Source of the DNA: Calamus simplicifolius | Lineage: Eukaryota; Streptophyta; Magnoliopsida; Arecales; Arecaceae | Reading direction: 5' to 3' | Length of the DNA: 64,000 bases | Assembly (NCBI GenBank): GCA_900491605.1 | Contig: UESW01003834.1 | Coordinates: forward strand, 1,873,698 to 1,937,697 | Shown: positions 58,519-64,000 of the stretch, piece after piece | How the letters are laid out: each line of letters begins with the position of its first letter | Position numbering within the stretch: position 1 is the first letter of the stretch | Translations under genes and position numbers: made by a program | The notes under the pieces: model-generated | Database searches by the model: none | What the model was told of the DNA's origin: nothing | The model's input: only the letters and a program-made list of their open reading frames with translations

Positions 58519-60110
58519 TTGCCTATTGCTCTAAGAAAAGGTGTTCAAGCATGCATGAAATATCCCATTGAAAACTATGTTGCATATGATAAATTGTTGC
58601 CTCTGTATAAAGCTTTTGTGTCTACTCTTGATAGTGTTCAGATTCCTAACTCGGTTCAGGAAAGCACTAAAAGTTTCAGAATGAAGGCAGCAATCAAAGA
58701 GGAGATCCAAGCTCTAGAAAGCAATAGAACATGAGTTTTAACAAAACTTCCTTATGAAAAGAAGCCGGTAGGATGCAAATGGATATTCACAGTTAAATAC
58801 AAGGCAGATGGGAGCATCGAAAGATTTAAAGCAGGCTTGTTGCAAAAGGTTTCACTCGATCGTACGGAATTGATTACCAGGAAACCTTTGCTCCGGTTGC
58901 AAAGCTTAATACGGTTCGGGTTCTACTCTTTCTTGTAATGAATCAAATTGGCCCTTACACCAACTTGATGTCAAAAATGCGTTTATGAATGGAGACCTTG
59001 AAGAAGAAGTGTATATGGAAGTTCCTCTAAGTCGTAAAAATTCTTCTAATGGTGAATGGTATGTAAACTCAAGAAGGCCTTATATGGTTTGAAACAATCA
59101 TCCCGAGCATAGTTTAACATGTTTGCCAAAACAATAGTTACTCATGGATATACTCAATGTCAGGCTGATCATACATTTGTGAAGTTTTCATCCAAGAGAA
59201 AAATTGCTATTTTGATTGTATATGTTGATGATATAATTCTAGCAGGGAATGATGAAGAAATTGCCAAACTAAAGAAATTACTCGCCATGAGTTTGAAATC
59301 AATGATCTTGGTGCCCTCAGATATTTTCTAGGAATGGAGGTTGCCCAATCAAAAAAGAAATTTTTATTTCACAAAGAAAGTACATATTAGACCTCCTAAA
59401 TGAAACCGATATGCTAGAATGTAAACCTGCCGACACACCAATGGATCCAAATAGAAAGACAGAGAAATGAAGAGAGTGCTCTAGTGGATAAAGGAAGATA
59501 TCAAAGGCTGGTGGGAAAGTTAATTTATCTCTCGCATACTAGATCAGACATCGCATTTTCAATGAGTGTGGTAAGCCAACATATGAATAGTCCAAATGAA
59601 GACCATGTAGAAGCTGTGAACAAAATTTTAAGGTAGTTGAAGATGATAGGCATTGGTTGCTCTTCACAAAGAGTGACAATCAAGATGTAAAAATCTACAC
59701 CGATGCTAGTTAGGCTGGAGAATTAACCGAGAGAAGATCCATGATTGATTATTGTTCATATGTATTTGGGAATTTAGTGACAAAGTAAGAAGCAAGCTGT
59801 AGTATCCAAAAGCAGCGCTGAGTCGAATATCGTATTGTTGCTCTCAGAATGTGAGGGAATGTGGCTTCAGAGGTTGCTGAGTGAACTGAAGTTACTACCA
59901 TGAAGACTATAAGGATGTTCAGCGATAGTTAGGCTACTATCAGTTTATCCAAGAACCCGGTCCATCATGGCAGGACAAAGCATGTAAAAATCTACAGATA
60001 TTTCATCTTGAAGAAGGTTAACAATGGAATAGTTAAATTTAGCTATATTCCTATAAAGTCATAGATTGCAGACATCCTCACGAAAGCTCTCCCTTGAACG
60101 AACTTTGAAG
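58519..60110 (+). pseudogene. Copia RT and RNase H remnant
   Basis: Blocks seen are PIALRKGVQACM (58522), VGCKWIFTVKYKADG (58768), a QLDVKNAFMNG block near 58965, ALYGLKQ near 59078 and the catalytic YVDDII near 59222. RNase H shows an IYTDAS block (59694), and the tail IADILTKAL ends near 60098. Stops and frameshifts occur throughout. Confidence 0.8.
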
Positions 60111-60163
60111 AATTTAGTTCCAAGCTGGGATTGTATAATATACACAACCCAGCTTGAGGGGAG

Positions 60164-60490
60164 TGTAGAATATAATCGAATATTGTGAGCCAGTTTAAAA
60201 AAGTTTGTTTATTCTTTATTTAGGCTAGATTTATTTCTTATTTTTTTATTTCCTAAATAAATGAAATCTGGTGAATGATTTTGCAATAACTAATTAGTTT
60301 CCTAGTTTAGAGAAATGCCTTTTTTGAGGGATTTCTTTCTATTTCAGTGGGCTGGTAAGTCAACCACTTATATAAAAATTTTGGAGTCTGTAATTCAAAA
60401 GGATGAATGAAAAAAATGCTTAGATTTTATCTCTTCAAAACTCACAAAGGTGTCCCCTGGTATTGCGAACTACTAAAGAATTTCCTCCTC
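60164..60490 (+). repeat. Probable 3' LTR of the truncated Copia element
   Basis: It begins TGTAGAATATAATCG right after a purine tract, as Copia LTRs do. With only one LTR, the end at about 60490 is a guess. Confidence 0.4.
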
Positions 60491-60903
60491 TATTCGCTTG
60501 TTTCTGTATGGATATGAAAGTACTATTGCGATGGTACTCTAAAGTACATGTCCTTAAGACATTTTAACCACAAAATATGAAAATTGGGCTAAATCTAATG
60601 CCAACTCTAATGGAAAATCCATATGATTTTTGAGCAACTGATCATGATGCTACTTGTCAGCAGCCCATTGGCTCCTACGAGGTTTGGCATGGTCCAACTG
60701 ATCATAATACTTGCCAATTCTATCCTGCACTGCGTCAGTTTGCAATTTAGATGCCCTCTTTTACAACCTTATCTAGATCCAATAAAAGAGACTCGCAACA
60801 AAATGAGAAAGCTTGAAAAAAAAAAATAGAAATTGCTTCCCATAAGTTAACAAGAACGAAAAAGGAGAAGGCAAACAAGTTGATCTGATGGCAAAAGGCT
60901 TAC
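60491..60903. other. Stretch between the Copia remnant and the TOR fragment
   Basis: A minus-strand frame around 60760-60645 encodes a polar stretch with RIGKYYDQLDHAKPRRSQW, then a stop. I do not recognise the family. No TOR or CRWN sequence is visible here. Confidence 0.35.
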
Positions 60904-63017
60904 CAATGCTGCCAGTTCTGTTGCCAAACACTTCCTTGCTCTCTCTCTCCACGTACTCATGGGCTTCATCGTACTAGAAAAAATAGAACAGCAGCTTTAG
61001 AATGTCATGGAGTGAGAAGAAGAGAAAGAAGAAAAAAATAACAAACGGGCACCTTTTCACGACGAACTGCAAGAACAGCCCTAAAGAAAGCACCATTGCT
61101 GCTTCCATCGCCACTGGCAGTGGTGATACCTAAGATCCGAAGCTTGCTTTCATCCCCATCATCCAATCGAGAAACATATTCGGTCATCTGATCCCATTCT
61201 CCCATATTCCAAGCTGCACTAGCAGCCTAAGACAATAATATCAAATTTGGAAATGAGCTGGAGGTGTTGAATAGAAAAGCTAGAGAGAAATGTACAGCTA
61301 AAACAGCTAAGATTTATTAAATCTGATAACAAACCATTGGAGCCATTTCCAATCGAGCTGAAGGTTCTGCAGCAGTCCACTGTTCTCTGCATAAGGCACT
61401 AAGCTCTTCCGACCTAGCTAAGGCAGCAAGGCATCGCATTCGTCTTGGCACCATTTGCACGGTAAAAGTCAGCAGCATATTCTAGGACTAGGACTCACCA
61501 AAAAACTTCCAAAAAGTTCATGGTGTATGCCTTCAATGCATCATCCCATCGCTGCAACTTTTCATACCTTAAACAAACCCATTGTAAACCACAATGTCAA
61601 TAGAGAAACAAAAATTATTTGGATAAAGTTGCTATTACTGAGAAAGCAAAGGGGGAGAGGGCAAATCAACCATAAAATTTAAAGAAATAATATCTTTGAA
61701 ACCATCAATATAATATCTAGAGTATACCATGATTCCTTTAGTTGAACATCCAGTTGTTGCTGGGCATATGTCAGTATTCCAACAGCAGCCTGTCAAAGAA
61801 AATGTTCATAAAAGACATACATAGAGCAAAGGACAAAGGAAACTTTGACCACACTGCTAATAGAAAATGATATATGGGGCCTTAAGACCATAATGTTATA
61901 ATAAGAGATGGAAATGAAATGACATAGCATGTTTCATCTAAAATCAAAGACAAACCTCATGTTGGTGCAACTGATTATTAATATGAATAAGAGACTCAAC
62001 CACAATAACAGGATTTGCACCCATCTTCTTGGAACGTGTAGCTTCAAACTCCATTTCTTTGTAGTGAAGGGCCTTTGCAAATGCTCGGCACTGGAACAAA
62101 AATACATCCACAAGACATGGCATTCAAGAACAAATGTTTTGCAGAATTTCAATACAACTATATAAAGATATAATGCAAACCTTCTCAGCAAGAGCACCAA
62201 GCAATCTGGTATCAATTGGAAGAGGTTTCTCATCATGTTCCATAAACTCTGCCTGAGCAGTAGTAACAATAGTCGGTTCCTGTGCCAGACTTGATGACAA
62301 GTTTGGTTTAAGGAATATGATCCATAAAGGAAAAAGGATTACCAAGTTTAGTAGAATAGCAAGAATTTCAGGAGGAATGTTTTGGGATGAGAAGGCTGTC
62401 TTAAGATTTCTGACTAACTGTTCCTGAGAAGTTTCATTCATATGTGCCCAGCAGCTTGCAAAACCAGCAGCAAATAATTCTCGCCCAATAGAAGGCTGTA
62501 TATTTTCTCTGTCAGAAGAAGAGATGCTAAATGGAATAAACCAGGTCAAATGATTGCCGCACCTGCAGCTGTGCAAGCCGTGCACAGGTACGTAAAGCTG
62601 GGGATGGTGATTCTTTGAGCAGTTCGATGCTAAAATGCCTCATCCACTCAGCCCGGTCTTCCTTAGTGCTCCTCTGAGAAGCCTCACCAGCAGTTCTTAA
62701 TTGAACATCATTGACCTGTAACTGATCAACTACTAGTTATGCAACTCTCTGTTGAACAATGAGAAAATATATTTTAATCAACTGCCCTCACAAGAAAACA
62801 AATTAAAAAGGATTGCTGATTCATTTCCCTATGCATGTTATATAGCTGTAAAAGTCAAAAACATTTGTTCCACTCCACATACAAAAGCACATATTAAAGT
62901 TCTTTTTCAATGAAAAAAAATAATGACAATCTATAGAGAGTTTTACAAAAACTTAGTTCCAACCTCAAATAAAACAGTAGATGCAAATAAATAAATACAT
63001 GCATACATTAGTGTGTA

Positions 63018-63057
<40 letters not shown>

Positions 63058-63971
63058 TGTATGTGTGGATGTGCACGGGTAAATGTATAAATAGGTAATT
63101 AAATATAGACATTACATAAATGAAGTAACAGTTGTTCCAATAAAGAACAACGTGAAAAATGAAACGAACACCAGATAGCAGTTAAAAGAAATGGGCAAGC
63201 ACAGAAGTAGGCAAATTGCACTGAAAGGCTGTAATAGTTAATCATGAACTTATGGTTTAAAGCCAGCACAAAAGGAACCTAAGTATCAAAAATGGCACAC
63301 TTAACCGCAATTAGCAGCCAATTTATAACACACTTGAGACAATTCAATTAACAGAAGCAATTAAAGTTCTGTTACCAGTGCTTGCAGTAGCAGTGTCAAA
63401 CATTCCACATCAAAACTTGTTATCTTATTAAAACAAATCATGATATTTCTGACCAAAGAGTTTGAATAGAAGTTCAAGTATATTAAGGAACAAAATAAAT
63501 CATGATAGCAGATTCCCCTTTTGCAAGTCATATGCCAAGATCATGAGTTGAAAAAGCAACAAACAGAAAAACTTAACAAAAGGTGTTACAATATATATCA
63601 AACAATTTAGCAGATACAATTCCTGTATTCCATTAAGGGTGTCAAATCAAGAGATTAGCAGACAGTAAAAAGTAGCTAGGGACTAGACAGTTTTTTTAAT
63701 AAGAAATGCATATGAAAGATGCTCCCAGACTAATGTCTGACATTTGTTCTGAAAAGCATAACAGAGGAAACAATAAAAAGATTACTTGATGGCTTCTCAA
63801 CTGCCTGTGCATCTCAGTCTCCTCCTCGTACGGGTCAGTGTCGACATCGTCAAGAGGGACACTGATGACCTCAACAGGAAGACGCCGAGTAACTTTTTGC
63901 ACAGATAAACTCTCTAAAATAAGTGGCTCACGCCTTCTTAGGCGGCTTTCAATCTCATTAAACTCTCTATG
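60904..63971 (-). pseudogene. TOR: TOR kinase gene fragment (HEAT/FAT region), frame broken
   Basis: Nine exons are readable on the minus strand: 63971-63786, 62715-62563, 62495-62343, 62252-62181, 62090-61956, 61789-61728, 61567-61335, 61226-61053 and 60973-60904. All have GT donors and AG acceptors. They encode the end of the HEAT region and the start of the FAT domain of plant TOR, with blocks such as FNEIESRLRRREPLI, AEWMRHFSIELLKESP, GRELFAAGFASCW, EFMEHDEKPLPID and MGEWDQMTEYVSRLDDGDES. TOR is the growth-controlling Ser/Thr kinase. Exon 61567-61335 is rearranged, with an in-frame TGA at 61497-61495. Exon 60973-60904 has four extra bases in a GA run. No kinase domain follows. The upstream part lies beyond the window. 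Confidence 0.9.
62716..63785 (-). other. Intron of the TOR copy
   Basis: This intron of about 1.07 kb has canonical ends in the minus sense (GTAATC start, GTTACAG end). It contains a GATA/GA microsatellite at about 63018-63057. Confidence 0.8.
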
Positions 63972-64000
63972 CTGAAATATGAGAGAAAATCATTACTAAT

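Larger units (their letters stand above)
57012..60490 (+). mobile_element. Copia element, 5' truncated, with 3' LTR
   Basis: The element starts abruptly in the pre-integrase region next to the CRWN copy. It runs through integrase, RT and RNase H to a polypurine tract GAGGGGAG (60157-60163) and an LTR start TGTAGAATATAAT at 60164. The LTR's right end is unclear (near 60490). The gag, protease and 5' LTR are missing. Many stops are present. Confidence 0.8.

Noticed and set aside
60904..63971. A functional TOR kinase gene
   Set aside because: It has two frame lesions and an in-frame TGA, and no kinase exons follow before unrelated DNA.

Overview
The window looks like nuclear DNA of a flowering plant. 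It is AT-rich and repeat-laden, with intron-bearing genes, plant-only gene families (ZF-HD, RADIALIS-like MYB, CRWN/NMCP, type II peroxiredoxin E-like) and plant LINE, RTE, Copia and hAT-like elements. The two intronless genes have very GC-rich coding regions, which suggests a monocot. A palm would fit, but that is inference and I could not test it.

1-15.8 kb is a nested transposon block. An L1-like LINE (ORF1 remnant, endonuclease, reverse transcriptase, CCHC and RNase H) is split by a 10.67-kb Sirevirus-like Copia element at 4112-14778. That element has 1.7-kb LTRs, TGTTGG...CCAACA ends and a perfect 5-bp target duplication (gatcg). Its LTRs carry a cluster of GAGTCGACTC palindromes and, in the transcribed leader, a run of small stem-loops. 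A second palindrome cluster lies inside the element just upstream of a third ORF. 15.8-19.0 kb holds a decayed Copia remnant with two LTR-like copies, a pol tail and TA-rich fold-back DNA.

19-24 kb is AT-rich intergenic DNA leading into the CT-rich promoter region of an intronless ZF-HD transcription factor gene (24197-25039, +). 28-30 kb holds a small inverted-repeat element and an intronless chloroplast type II peroxiredoxin-like gene (29073-29948, +) that lacks the peroxidatic cysteine. 31.2-34.1 kb is a hAT-like element with a matching 8-bp target duplication, itself invaded by a 5'-truncated RTE LINE. A RADIALIS-like MYB gene lies at 38029-39512 (-), in two exons. 39.5-45.6 kb shows no recognisable gene.

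45.7-53.9 kb is a decayed Copia element on the minus strand, with one full LTR, one truncated LTR and a leader carrying ~187-bp tandem repeats. 54.0-57.0 kb is a broken CRWN/NMCP1 gene copy (-). 57.0-60.5 kb is a 5'-truncated Copia element (+). 60.9-64.0 kb carries nine TOR-kinase exons (-) from the HEAT/FAT part of the protein, with two frame lesions and no kinase domain. The CRWN and TOR copies keep their introns, share a strand and are both partial. They are either a captured pair of gene fragments or a decayed segmental copy of two adjacent genes.

Three loci look intact: ZF-HD, peroxiredoxin-like and RADIALIS-like. Everything else recognised is transposon or pseudogene. Many ORFs in the young Sirevirus are broken by single-base indels, and the same kind of indel dominates the LTR-LTR differences, so sequencing or consensus error cannot be excluded for those breaks.
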